A stretch of 64,000 nucleotides of DNA, from contig NZ_SMGP01000006.1 of the NCBI RefSeq assembly GCF_004339745.1, forward strand, positions 372,001 to 436,000. The letters are read 5' to 3'. Positions 26,502 to 35,860 of this stretch are shown in pieces (position 1 is the stretch's first letter; each line of letters begins with the position of its first letter). The notes under the pieces are model-generated. The model was not told where the DNA came from. It worked only from the letters and a program-made list of their open reading frames with translations, and did no database searches. Source of the stretch: Paraburkholderia sp. BL9I2N2. GTDB taxonomy: Bacteria; Pseudomonadota; Gammaproteobacteria; Burkholderiales; Burkholderiaceae. A program made the translations under genes and the position numbers.

Positions 26502-27095
26502 GTGGATATGAAAGAGATAGCACGCGCTAGCGACGTCGTGGATCACAACAGGTTCTTTGCAGAATATTTGCCGATTCAGACCGAAGCGGACGCGTCACAT
26601 TTGCCGCCCGGCCGGGCCGTAACAGCGCTGATTTTCGCAATCTGTGGATGGTCGTTTATTGAAGCGCCGTTTGAGTGCGGCGCGTCGAGCGGCGACACCT
26701 GGCTGCTGGCTCTTGTCGTGGCGAAACTGATCATCATCGCCGTGGGCGTTGCGGCCATTGCAAACGTTCGTTTCGCCCGCGGAATTTTCGCCTTTTGGAT
26801 GAGACAGGTGGCGCGGGGGTGGCGGTTGCAGCGCCAAACGTCGAAATCACTGTTCGAACTCGCCCCGCAATGTAATCCCACGATATGTGGCTGGTGGAAC
26901 TACTACGGGGCTTTCTATCGGACAGCCATGCATGAGCTGAGTCGGTATCTCGACCGAAAGCTCGTGCGCTGGGTTCGGCACGAGTACAAAACACTGCGAC
27001 GGCACAAACGGTGCAGTGAAGAGTGGTTGCGCAAGATGAAGAAGGCGTACCCGCGAGAGTTCGCGCACTGGCAGTATCAGGGGGGGACAGGTTGA
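26502..27095 (+). CDS. Small membrane protein fused to a group II intron maturase tail
   Basis: GTG 26502 follows AGGAG by 8 bases; ATG 26508 is the alternative. Residues 1-100 form an unrecognised protein with two hydrophobic segments (AVTALIFAICGWSFIEA and LALVVAKLIIIAVGVAAIA). From about 26814 the frame runs into the C-terminus of a group II intron reverse transcriptase/maturase: RGWRLQRQTSKSLFELAP, NPTICGWWNYYG, LDRKLVRWVRHEYKTLRRHK and FAHW at the end. The reverse-transcriptase domain is absent. The join is in frame, so a chimeric protein of 197 aa could be made. It is preceded by promoter A. Whether the membrane part is complete is unknown. Confidence 0.6.
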   Translation: MDMKEIARASDVVDHNRFFAEYLPIQTEADASHLPPGRAVTALIFAICGWSFIEAPFECGASSGDTWLLALVVAKLIIIAVGVAAIANVRFARGIFAFWMRQVARGWRLQRQTSKSLFELAPQCNPTICGWWNYYGAFYRTAMHELSRYLDRKLVRWVRHEYKTLRRHKRCSEEWLRKMKKAYPREFAHWQYQGGTG

Positions 27096-27575
27096 TCTGC
27101 GGCACGAGCGCATGGGCCATCGGACCCGGGCTTCCGTTTGAGTTCAGGCACTCGGTTGCGATTTCCCTGTTGTCTCTGATCGAATGCGCCGGCAAGACTG
27201 CTTTCGTTATCGTGTTCTGCACTGGGCCGATGCGCGAACGCAAGCTATCCGCGTCACGTCCTCGGTCCGCAGTATTAGCAGGCGCATGGAAACAACCTCG
27301 CGACTCGCAGGGCTAACGGATGCAACCTCTCGACGAATGGTCCGCTTTATTGCACTCTGGTGCGTCAGGGTGGCTAGCGTTTTCATTTTGGCGCTTCCAT
27401 TCGAGCAACTGATGCGCATGGCTTCGTGCGGGGTGTGATCTGCGCTGCTGCAACCCGATCGCCCGCCGCGGCCATCAGCGCGGGCGAGTGGATCGCGGAG
27501 ACATTGCGGTAACCCCATGTATTCGGATACGGGGCCGAGCAGGTACAACGACGCCGGCACGACCGCCGTTCAGAT
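27096..27575. other. 480 bases without a recognisable gene
   Basis: Downstream of the maturase fragment. I looked for group II intron domains V/VI and for coding frames and recognised neither. The intron was presumably lost here. Confidence 0.4.
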
Positions 27576-27873
27576 TCAGGAAATAGAGACACCAAGCAAG
27601 TGGCCGACGCCAAACGTAAATGCTGCGGCCAGAAGACCGATGACGACCTGACGGAGATACGAAAAAAGGGCGCTACGTCCGTTAAAGAGTGACGTGAATA
27701 CGCCGATGGGAAGCCAAAGCCAAAGTGCTTAGCACGATGCACTGAACGATTGCGCTGAAGCCGTGAGTCCACAAGAACGGCATCGTCGGAAAGATAGCCC
27801 CCACCGAGAAAAGACCGAAGGACACACCCGCTGCCGACCAGGGATTATCGCCTAGATCCGCCGGGTCCAGACC
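27576..27873 (-). pseudogene. C-terminal remnant of a VIT1/CCC1-family membrane transporter
   Basis: The minus-strand text reads GLDPADLGDNPW, then helices ending MPFL, and in a second frame GVFTSLFNGRSALFSYLRQV and a final hydrophobic helix with stop at 27576-27578. These are the closing motifs of vacuolar-iron-transporter-like proteins. The frame changes inside a TTTGGCTTTGGCTT repeat, so it is frameshifted, and the N-terminal half is cut off by the IS5-like element at 27874. Confidence 0.55.
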
Positions 27874-29042
27874 TACAACTGGTTGCGCGTTTTTTCTAGT
27901 GATCGAATTTGTCTGCGAGCCTCGCAGGGACTGGATGATCGTCTATTGGGCGCCGGTTCGGCTAAAGTCCAGATTTATGGATGCCCTGAATGAATGGAAA
28001 GCACCGCTGGCAAGCGATTCCGGTGGGACTGAGCCTTGCGCAGTTTGGAGAATTTGTCTTGCCCACTTGATCCGTGGTCGGCGCGGACCGCCGCCGCAGC
28101 TAAGTTTGCACAGAATATTCAACTACGTTCTGCAGGTGCTTTATATAGGATGCCAGTGGAAGGCACTGCCGATCGATAAGGATTGCCTGGGTCGCCCTGA
28201 AATTCACCACACCCGCATCTACCGCGCGATGCAGCGCTGGCAGGCGGCGGGTTGCATGGACGCCATCTTTGCGGGCTCGGTCGGCAAGCTTCATAAGGAT
28301 CAGTTGCTCGATCTGACGGTCATTCACGGCGATGGCACGACGACGGTGGCGAAAAAAGGCCGCGACAATCTCGGTTATAGCGGTCATAAACATCTGAAAG
28401 GCGACAAGATGGTGGCCTTCTGCGACCGTGACTGCAACGTCATCGCGCCGTTCGTCGCCGCTGCGGGCAACCGCAACGAATCGCCCCTGCTGCGTGACGC
28501 ACTGCCCGGACTGAGCCAGATGGCGCGCACCATGGGCATGGACCTGAAAGGCGCACGCGTCAGTCTGGACGGCGTCTACGACTGCCGGGCCAATCGCAAG
28601 GCCATTTTCAACCGGGGCATGGTTCCCAACATTCCGGAAAATCCGCGCGGTCGCAAGCAAAGCTTCGGCCCGGCCATCTTCGAGGAGCGCTTCAGGACCA
28701 TTGAGCGTGTCTTTGCCTGGGAAGACAAGTTCCGCCGGCTGCTACTGCGCTTCGAACGTCTCAGTGCGGTCGGTCCATTACGCGTTCAAAACGCTCGCCT
28801 ATACGCCGATCAACCTGCGGCATTATTGCTAGCTAGGTGTCATCGCAGGTGCATGCTGTTGCCCGATGGCGCATCGCGTCATGAGCGGTCACGTCATTTC
28901 CATCTGCATTCCTGATGATAATGCAGACCTCGACATCTCAATACCCATCAGTTTCCGCAATCATCCATCCAGTTTCGCGTGTTTGCGGATGTCGCTCACT
29001 AACCACCGGCTTGCACCGGACTGAAATGCGCAACCAGTTGTA
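27874..29042 (+). mobile_element. Degenerate IS5-like element
   Basis: A 15-bp perfect inverted repeat (TACAACTGGTTGCGC at 27874-27888, complement at 29028-29042) brackets a degenerate transposase. The terminal TA on both sides may be a two-base target duplication. The distance from the transposase stop to the right repeat is long, so the right boundary is less certain. Confidence 0.5.
27977..28832 (+). pseudogene. IS5-like DDE transposase, frameshifted
   Basis: The core is intact: VIHGDGTTTVAKKGRDN (first Asp), KHLKGDKMVAFCDRDCNVIA, then LKGARVSLDGVYDCRANRKA (second Asp) and EERFRTIERVFAWEDKFRRL (Glu). Near 28765 the frame is lost: SVHYAFKTLAYTPINLRHYC and its TAG at 28830-28832 are in another frame. 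The start codon is uncertain (ATG 27977 taken). Probably inactive. Confidence 0.7.
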
Positions 29043-29126
29043 ATGTATCTCTCGATACCAATGTATTGTTGCGGGCGGAATTTTCGATTGCTAGCATTTA
29101 CTGTAATTGCGCGCTCCATTGCTTCA

Positions 29127-29148
29127 GCGCCGCTCGAAGGAGCGGCGC
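29127..29148. repeat. Perfect hairpin with 9-bp stem
   Basis: GCGCCGCTC, loop GAAG, GAGCGGCGC. There is no T run after it, so it is not a standard Rho-independent terminator. Function unknown. Confidence 0.5.
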
Positions 29149-29334
29149 ATCCCGCGATGTAACATATCGAGCGTCGGCGAGCAACGTCAGAAAAGACCAG
29201 GCCACCGAGCCTTTGTGGATGCTCGACCCTATGGAGCGGGACGAGAGAGTTCTTCCCTCGAAAGAGGGGACGCCTGCGTCGGCATTCCAGTGGTGAAGGC
29301 TCGCATATGCAGCTAACAAGATCTGATAACAACC

Positions 29335-29541
29335 ATGCTCAGTCCGCACGAGTACTCGACCTTAGTGCTTATCAAACATTCCTCACAAGCGATCGATCTC
29401 GCAAGAGAGGAAATCCATGCGCTGGTGCGGCGCGGGCTCGTCGCTATCGACTCGGGCGATACATCCATGCGAGTCACGGCACTGGGTGATCGTCTTTTGG
29501 AGGCCTTGTCGCCGGTCTCCTGGTTTCAGCGGTTCGATTAG
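29335..29541 (+). CDS. Small winged-helix-like hypothetical protein
   Basis: 68 aa, MLSPHEYSTLVLIKHSSQAI at the start, with a pattern (short helix, DLAREEIHALVRRGLV, then a beta hairpin with TALGDRLLEAL) like short MarR-like single-domain proteins seen in Burkholderia genomes. This resemblance is from memory. No strong ribosome site precedes ATG 29335. It stands alone between the IS5-like element and the LysR gene. Function unknown. Confidence 0.5.
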   Translation: MLSPHEYSTLVLIKHSSQAIDLAREEIHALVRRGLVAIDSGDTSMRVTALGDRLLEALSPVSWFQRFD

Positions 29542-29771
29542 CAGAGGGTGCATCGCTTTATCTTCCGATGCCCGCAAATGAACCTGGTGGCGATGCGCGC
29601 TTTTCAGCAGTCCGCCAGGAGCAACTAGGACGAATTGGTTGCCGCTCGTCAACGTGACGGTTCTCTTGCAACAACAAGCGGTTGCACAGGGTTCCAGCAA
29701 CTCCGAAGTTGCAGTGTTCGAGTCTTGACTGGTTGATACGCGGCACCTCTCTTTTAAGAATGCGAAGGTTG

Positions 29772-30695
29772 ATGGACACATTACAAAAAATGCGGGTGTT
29801 CACACGGGTCGTGCAAGCCGGCAGCTTCACTGCCGCGGCTGAGTCGCTCAATTCGACGACCGGCGCCATGTCCCGCGCGGTATCTGAGCTCGAAGCCCAC
29901 TTGCGAACCCGCCTGTTGAACCGCTCGACGCGGCGTCTTGCGCTCACGCCCGCCGGCGAGCAGTATCTGCAGCGCTGTCAGCAGATTCTCGCCGACGTCG
30001 AAAAGGCGGAGGAGGTAGCGAGTGGCGCACACGAACGGCCAGCCGGCACTTTGCGGATGTTCAGCTTCGCGAGCATAGGGCAGCACTATGTGCTGCCGGT
30101 GATATCAAGGTACCATGTTCAGTACCCCGAGGTGACAGTGGAACTCACGCTATCGCAGCGCACGCCCGATCTGTTCGGCGGCGGCAGTGATGTTGCCGTC
30201 ATTGCCGCGCCTTCGCTTCCTGATTCGGAGATGGTCTCGCTCCTGCTCGGCTCGACATGCAGCATCCTGTGCGCATCAGCAGACTATTTGCGCTCGCGCG
30301 GCACACCGCAGAGACCCGGCGATCTAGCGCGGTATGAATGCCTGCTACTGGACACGCCTGCTTTTCCGACGCACGAGTGGCAGCTCGAGGGACCCGACGA
30401 ATGCGAATTGATACAGGTCAGAGGAGCGTTGCAGGTAAATATCGCTGAGGCGCTGGTCGTGGCAATTCGCGAAGGAATGGGGATTGGCATGCTGCCGTTG
30501 TATTCCGCCGTCGAAGGCCTGCGAAACGGCACGCTGGTTCGCGTGCTGCCCAATCATACCCTGCAGAACATGAACATTTACGCGCTTTACCCTTCGCGTA
30601 AGTTCATCGATGCAAAGACCCGGACCTGGGTTGACTTTCTGCGCAGCCATTTGCCCGACGTCATTGCACGCGACAAGACGCTGCTCGGTGGCTGA
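29772..30695 (+). CDS. LysR-family transcriptional regulator
   Basis: 307 aa from ATG 29772 (GAAGGTTG just upstream). N-terminal winged helix-turn-helix: MRVFTRVVQAGSFTAAAESL with LNRSTRRLALTPAGEQYL. C-terminal effector-binding domain with TLRMFSFASIGQHYVLPVI and VVAIREGMGIGMLP. Complete. It is not divergent from any obvious target: the upstream small gene is on the same strand and downstream is IS6 debris, so its regulon is unclear. Confidence 0.88.
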   Translation: MDTLQKMRVFTRVVQAGSFTAAAESLNSTTGAMSRAVSELEAHLRTRLLNRSTRRLALTPAGEQYLQRCQQILADVEKAEEVASGAHERPAGTLRMFSFASIGQHYVLPVISRYHVQYPEVTVELTLSQRTPDLFGGGSDVAVIAAPSLPDSEMVSLLLGSTCSILCASADYLRSRGTPQRPGDLARYECLLLDTPAFPTHEWQLEGPDECELIQVRGALQVNIAEALVVAIREGMGIGMLPLYSAVEGLRNGTLVRVLPNHTLQNMNIYALYPSRKFIDAKTRTWVDFLRSHLPDVIARDKTLLGG

Positions 30696-30986
30696 CGCGG
30701 GGATCAAGATCGCGACGGCGCGTACCGTCGCGAGTCTGGCTGCACAGTCTGCTCGCATAAAAATGCGCTTCCCTATCGAGCAGTGCCCGGCGTGACAGTG
30801 AGCCAGCTGTTATCAATCGAGGCGCGCAGAGGTGCCCCGCGCTTAGGGGCGATGCTCAGCGACCGGTCAGGTCGCCATCGACTTATCAAACTGAACGGAT
30901 CAATGATCGAAGTAGATCGACTTCATGCCGGCAACGATTGCCAGGCGGACGGCTGCAGGGGCGCCGTATGCCGACGAACCGCTGAG
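30696..30986. other. No gene recognised between LysR and the first IS6 copy
   Basis: 290 bases with no coding pattern I can support. Confidence 0.35.
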
Positions 30987-31742
30987 GGCATTGTCAGGTT
31001 GTTGGGCCGGTCACGGAATATGGCGGGATGAAGAAATCGAAATCCCTCTATCACGGTCACCGTTTTCCAGCCGCGGTATCATGGGTTGCGCCGTGCGCTG
31101 GTATTTTCGTTTTCAACTGAGCTTGCGCGACATCGAGGAGCTGCTCTTCGAGCGCGGGGTGATCTTGACATACGAGACGATCCGATGCTGGTGCGATAGG
31201 TTTGGCAAGGGCTTTGCTCATCGGGTGAAAGTCGCGCGGCGCAAGCCCGCTAGCACGTGGCACCTCGACGAGATGTTCATCACGCTGCGAGGCGAACCGT
31301 ACCTGCTGTGGCGTGCGGTTGACGAGCATGGTGCCGAACTCGACATCCTGCTGCAAAAGCGGCGCGACAAGGCCGCGGCCAACCGCTTCTTCAAGCGTGT
31401 GCTGCGCTCGAACCCAGCGCCGCGCAAGATCGTCACCGATCAGTTGCAAAGCTACCCGGCGGCCTAAGCTGAGAGCCGGGAGCTTGTGAACGTGAGGCAC
31501 GTGTTCGTTACAGTCAAGCTGCAGCCCGGCTGAATAACCGGCCGAGAACAGCCACCAGCCTACTCGCGAACGCGAGCGTCGCATGCGTGGCTTTCGTGAA
31601 CCCAAACGTGCTCAGAAATTTCTTTCGTGCTTCGGGCCGATCCGGCAACACTTCGCGCTCAAGCGGCATCTGCTGCGCGTTTCACTCTATCGCCAGGAAC
31701 TCGCAGCCCGGTTCGTTGCATGGCGCGATTTCACCGAACTCG
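30987..31742 (+). mobile_element. IS6-family element copy 1, right end truncated
   Basis: It begins with the terminal sequence GGCATTGTCAGGTTGTTGGG, shared with the complete copy at 34856-35691 (opposite orientation). Similarity ends abruptly at 31742, where an IS1182-type fragment begins. The last 100 or so bases and the right inverted repeat are missing. Confidence 0.75.
31028..31742 (+). pseudogene. IS6-family transposase, copy 1, several frameshifts and a stop
   Basis: From ATG 31028 the frame reads MKKSKSLYHGHRFPAA and is then lost by one base. The main body is in another frame: RWYFRFQLSLRDIEELLFER, CWCDRFGKGFAHRV, the first DDE Asp in TWHLDEMFITLRGEPY, and IVTDQLQSYPAA. A TAA then interrupts it where copy 2 has AAA. 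Two more single-base losses separate the tail NSHQPTRERERRMRGF. It cannot encode a functional transposase. Confidence 0.75.
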
Positions 31743-32047
31743 GTACAGAATCTTCCAGACCTAGGCGGCAGAACCATCGATATGCAAGGTTCAGATGGAC
31801 CTTTTCGCATGGCCTGCACTCGGACCTGATCCCGAAACAGTAGCCCACAATCAACATGCGAATCATGAGCTCTGGATCAATCGATGGCCGTCCCATTGGG
31901 CTATAGAACGGCGCGAGATGTTGGCGCAAATCCCGCAGATCCCAGGAAGTGATTGATGCATCTCAACTGATGCTCGTGAGGGAGGTGATTATCGAGTTTG
32001 AACGAGTAGAAGAGTTTGTCCTGTCCGCTGCCTAATTGACCCATCAT
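31743..32047 (-). pseudogene. N-terminal fragment of an IS1182-family transposase
   Basis: Begins at 32047 with MMGQLGSGQDKLFYSFKLDN. A frameshift follows, then RQHLAPFYSPMGRPSIDPEL and LNLAYRWFCRLGLEDSVP, the conserved N-terminal half of IS1182-type transposases. It ends at the junction with the IS6 copy. No DDE core remains. Confidence 0.75.
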
Positions 32048-32318
32048 GACGAATCACTCCCGTGGATCGATGTCTTCCAGGATACCGAACAAGCGGCACG
32101 TCGGATGACTTTTTCAACACAATCAAGGCTCAACGGTCATTTGGGCAGTTGCGTCGGCCGCCACGTGCTCAGCCGAAGCCGGCGTTTCCGAAACGGCATA
32201 GAGCACCAGTCGCGAGCGTCGGCCTGCGAGCAGTCCGAATTATCAGTGCCGGCCGGACCGCGGCAGTAGGGGTTGGCTCACACGTAAAGTCCGATGCCAG
32301 CTGGCTTCCGACTGAACC

Positions 32319-32378
32319 ATACGAACATATGTGTGGCTGAGACGATCGTGGGTGCCATCTGCACCGTTGGTAGCCTTG
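32319..32378 (+). promoter_or_regulatory. Decayed shared-architecture promoter E
   Basis: ATACGAACATAT (32319-32330; one mismatch to ATAC-N4-GTAT), exactly 33 bases, then CCGTTGGTAGCCTTG (32364-32378), a worn version of CCGTTCGTAGAATGG. It stands upstream of the decayed dehydrogenase remnant, just as promoter C stands before the intact operon. Confidence 0.5.
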
Positions 32379-32539
32379 TATCCAGTCCGCCGCTGCAATA
32401 CCTTTTAGACGTAGCGGGGCAAAACAAACCGCGCGATGCTTCAATGTCTGCTTCCGATGTCTGCATAGCCGATCCATCGGAAGCGGCTTTCGACACTACC
32501 GGCACTCTCGGCAGAGACGGGTTTGTCGCCAGAATCAAC

Positions 32540-32885
32540 GCCGCAGTTCATGGAGGTCTAGACGCTATTGATTCCGCACCGTCTGGATGCTGACATAGGA
32601 AAGCGCATTGGTCATGCGATGAGTGCATTGCGCTCATCGCTTCCGGCGATGTAGCGGCGCTGCTCGCCATCGTGAAGAAGCCCAGCGCGCGGGTGGCGCT
32701 CTATCATTTCCGCCTTATACATGGGTGTTGTGAGCGACGCGCCCATTATCGAAGCGTTTGTTTTGCAAGGATGCGCCGATGCACCAGCCCACAAGTGACA
32801 TGATGACGATCCCCTCCCATGCGAAATCGCGGCCGAACGGTCGGAATGCCGCGGCTCGCCGACATGCCCAGGTTTTGAATTTCTT
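32540..32885 (+). pseudogene. Decayed copy of the dehydrogenase small (gamma) subunit gene
   Basis: Several stretches align with the intact gene at 45252 but with stops and frame changes: LIPHRLDADIGKR (intact LIPHQLDRGIGKR), YMGVVSDAP (intact YMGVLTDAP), and QPTSDMMTIPSHAKSRPNG (intact QPTADVMTIPTYAKSGPNG). The closing DMPKF region has decayed to HAQVLNF. The large subunit gene that should follow is deleted. Confidence 0.65.
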
Positions 32886-33195
32886 TAAATCGCAAACGTC
32901 GGATGGGCGGGCTTTCCTGCCCGGCTTCGGCGGCAAGCCAACTGATTCCCATGCAGCTGGGGGATCGGGACATCGCGCTACTGGGTACTTACGTGCTGAA
33001 CCATTATGGACGCCCCGACGCGACCATCACGGAGAAGGATGTCGCCGAGGTGCGCCGCGGCGGACCGTCGTCGAACCTTGTAGCGCTTGCGCGAAACGGC
33101 ATAGTGGCAGGTGCACTGGGTCGTGGTGCTTCTTGTGATCGCTTTCGTCACCCGCCGCAGAAATGGGCCTACTCGCTGATTAGCGGTTCGCTCCC
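32886..33195 (+). pseudogene. Decayed 3-prime end of a dehydrogenase cytochrome c gene
   Basis: Fragments in two frames match the C-terminus of the intact cytochrome at 47475-48898: FLPGFGGKPTD (intact YMPGFGGKPTD) and then YVLNHYGRPDATITEKDVAE followed by VRRGGPSSNLVALARNGI (intact VRRGGPTSPLLALSRIGI). The heme-binding part is missing. With the preceding remnant it is the two ends of a deleted three-gene operon. Confidence 0.7.
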
Positions 33196-33231
33196 GCGGT
33201 TGTCGTAACCCTACTTTGGATTGGGAATAAA

Positions 33232-34410
33232 TTGAAAAGAATCGTATTTGGCGCCCTCCTGGGCTTGGCTTACGCCGGTAGCAGCTACGCACAAAGCGCT
33301 GTGACGCTATACGGCCTCGTCGATACGTCCATCACCTATGCAAACAATCAGCGGGCGGGCGGCGCGGGAGCGCCGGGAAGTAGCAATTGGGCATTGAGTA
33401 GCGGCAACCTTAGTAGTTCACGGTGGGGCTTGCGCGGCCATGAAGACCTGGGCGGCGGTTTGTCGGCGGTCTTCACCCTCGAGAACGGCTTTTCTGGCGT
33501 CAACGGACAAGCCGCAAATAAGGGCGTCGACCTGTTCGGACGACAGGCGTTCGTGGGTTTGCAGTCGAACCAGTATGGTTCGCTCACGTTCGGAAGGCAG
33601 TATGACTTCATTGAGGCTTTTGCCGATCCGTTAGGCGCGTCCGGCCCGGGCTGGGGCGGAAACCTGGGAATGCACCCTTACGATAACGACGATAGTGTCC
33701 ACATCATCCGCCTCAACAACTCGGTCAAGTACACCAGCCCAACGCACCGCGGCCTGAAATTTGGGGCGATGTACGCTTTCTCGAACACAGCCGGCCAATT
33801 CGGGAACAACGCCGCCTATAGTGCTGGCGTTTCTTACGAGAACGGGCCCGTCAGCCTCGCTGCGGCATATCTTGGCGTCAACCGCAGCGCTGACCCGGCG
33901 ACCGCGAACGCCAATGGTGCCATCAGCACGGCGGACGGCACCGCGCCGATCACCGGGGGCAGTCAACAGATCTGGACCCTCGCTGGGCGGTACCGGTCCG
34001 GTCCCGCGTCAGTCGGCCTTGCGTGGTCGCACTCGAGTACCGACTCTGTGACGGGTGTCCTGCACGGCAGTAGCGTCACGCCGTTGGTCGGCAAAAATCT
34101 GACCTTCGACAATTTCTCCGTCGACGGCCGCTACTTTGTGACACCTGCATTCAGCGTTGCCGCAGCCTACACGTACACGGCGGGTCGCTTCAGCACCGAT
34201 ACCGGGACGACGCGTCCCAAGTGGAACTCGGTGATGCTCCAGAGCGATTACAAGCTTTCCAGGCGCACGGACGTCTATATCGAAGGCGTGTATCAGAGTG
34301 TTAGCGGTGGCAACGGCAATCCCGTGTTCGATGCGTCGATCTTTACGCTGACGCCCTCGTCCAACAGCAATCAGGTCGCTGTTGCAGCGGGCTTGCGGCA
34401 CCGTTTCTGA
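33232..34410 (+). CDS. Outer-membrane porin (Gram-negative Porin_4 type)
   Basis: 392 aa starting at TTG 33232. Sec signal peptide (MKRIVFGALLGLAYAGSSYAQS), then the typical opening VTLYGLVDTSITY and SSRWGLRGHEDLGGGLSAVF, FGRQAFVGLQSNQYGSLTFG, and the C-terminal AAGLRHRF, ending in Phe as outer-membrane beta-barrels do. Complete length for a trimeric general porin of Burkholderiales. It lies between two inverted IS6 copies and follows decayed dehydrogenase remnants, so it may have lost its original context. Confidence 0.92.
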   Translation: MKRIVFGALLGLAYAGSSYAQSAVTLYGLVDTSITYANNQRAGGAGAPGSSNWALSSGNLSSSRWGLRGHEDLGGGLSAVFTLENGFSGVNGQAANKGVDLFGRQAFVGLQSNQYGSLTFGRQYDFIEAFADPLGASGPGWGGNLGMHPYDNDDSVHIIRLNNSVKYTSPTHRGLKFGAMYAFSNTAGQFGNNAAYSAGVSYENGPVSLAAAYLGVNRSADPATANANGAISTADGTAPITGGSQQIWTLAGRYRSGPASVGLAWSHSSTDSVTGVLHGSSVTPLVGKNLTFDNFSVDGRYFVTPAFSVAAAYTYTAGRFSTDTGTTRPKWNSVMLQSDYKLSRRTDVYIEGVYQSVSGGNGNPVFDASIFTLTPSSNSNQVAVAAGLRHRF

Positions 34411-34436
34411 AAGCAGCGATTGACCGTTGATAAGAG

Positions 34437-34655
34437 GTGGCGCCGGTCGTCACCATCGATGCGTCGCTCGATGCGTCAAACGGCTACGAAGCGGTGCATG
34501 CATGGCTGTCTCTGCATGAAGTGCCCACCATGCAGCACGCCTACCGGAGAGAGGCCGAGCGCCTGATCCTGTGGGCGATTTCCGGACGTGGCCGCGCGTT
34601 GTCGTCGCTGACAACCGAGGCCGCAATCGCCTACGGCGCATTTCCAGCGCCTTGA
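34437..34655 (+). pseudogene. N-terminal fragment of a site-specific tyrosine integrase
   Basis: 72 codons from GTG 34437 resemble the core-binding domain of large integrases: YEAVHAWLSLHE, AYRREAERLILWAISGRGRA and LSSLTTEAAIAYGAF. It ends with no catalytic domain. Truncated remnant. Confidence 0.55.
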
Positions 34656-34855
34656 ACATGCGGTCAATGATGTTCAGGCAGGTGAGCTCGTCGCCGCGGC
34701 GGCGGCACTCAGAACAGGGCAGAAGCGCGAGCAGGACGAGGACTCAGTCGGGCGAAGAAGCCGCGAATGTGGAAGCGCCCAATTCTCCCCTGTCATTACC
34801 GGCCGAATTGCATGCAGTACGGCGTTCGAGGGAAGCGGCACTCGGGCCTAGCTCG

Positions 34856-35691
34856 GGCATTGTCAACTTGCCGAGAGTGAGACGACACGACGGCGGGTGC
34901 AACGAAGGGTTAGAAGGCATCCGACGGATTTTGGGCGAGTTCGGTGAAATCGCGCCATGCAACGAACCGGGCTGCGAGTTCCTGGCGATAGAGTGAAACG
35001 CGCAGCAGATGCCGCTTGAGCGCGAAGTGTTGCCGGATCGGCCCGAAGCACGAAAGAAATTTCTGAGCACGTTTGGGTTCACGAAAGCCACGCATGCGAC
35101 GCTCGCGTTCGCGAGTAGGCTGGTGGCTGTTCTCGGCCGGTTATTCAGCCGGGCTGCAGCTTGACTGTAACGAACACGTGCCTCACGTTCACAAGCTCCC
35201 GGCTCTCAGCTTTGGCCGCCGGGTAGCTTTGCAACTGATCGGTGACGATCTTGCGCGGCGCTGGGTTCGAGCGCAGCACACGCTTGAAGAAGCGGTTGGC
35301 CGCGGCCTTGTCGCGCCGCTTTTGCAGCAGGATGTCGAGTTCGGCACCATGCTCGTCAACCGCACGCCACAGCAGGTACGGTTCGCCTCGCAGCGTGATG
35401 AACATCTCGTCGAGGTGCCACGTGCTACCGGGCTTGCGCCGCGCGGCTTTCACCCGATGAGCAAAGCCCTTGCCAAACCTATCGCACCAGCATCGGATCG
35501 TCTCGTATGTCAAGATCACCCCGCGCTCGAAGAGCAGCTCCTCGATGTCGCGCAAGCTCAGTTGAAAACGAAAATACCAGCGCACGGCGCAACCCATGCT
35601 ACCGCGGCTGGAAAACGGTGACCGTGATAGAGGGATTTCGATTTCTTCATCCCGCCATATTCCGTGACCGGCCCAACAACCTGACAATGCC
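34856..35691 (-). mobile_element. IS6-family element copy 2, both ends present
   Basis: Terminal inverted repeats: GGCATTGTCAACTTG at 34856-34870 and, on the other strand, GGCATTGTCAGGTTG ending at 35691. Length 836 bp. It is inverted relative to copy 1 (30987). Flanking octamers differ, so there is no surviving target duplication. Confidence 0.75.
34910..35650 (-). pseudogene. IS6-family transposase, copy 2, frameshifted
   Basis: From ATG 35650 the frame is lost after MKKSKSLYHGHRFPAA, as in copy 1. The core (LSLRDIEELLFERG, TWHLDEMFITLRGEPY, IVTDQLQSYPAAKAE) is in a second frame. After NVRHVFV two more single-base losses move the C-terminus (MRGFREPKRAQKFL) into other frames. It shares all three frame lesions with copy 1 but lacks that copy's stop after SYPAA. 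Confidence 0.75.
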
Positions 35692-35860
35692 GCGTTGCCG
35701 GCGGGAAAGTCTTCGGCTGAGCCCATTTCGCACGGAAATCGACTGAGGGGCGAATTATTGCGTTGAAGCCCGGCGATCGATTCGCCGGGCGGAAAGGTTT
35801 GCGATCATGCAACTCAACAGGGCACCGGTGCTGTGCCTGACGGGCGATGCACCCGCTGCC

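Noticed and set aside
29055..29066. Another ATAC-N4-GTAT site (ATACCAATGTAT)
   Set aside because: No box like CCGTTCGTAGAATGG at 32-33 bases on either side, so I do not count it in the regulon.
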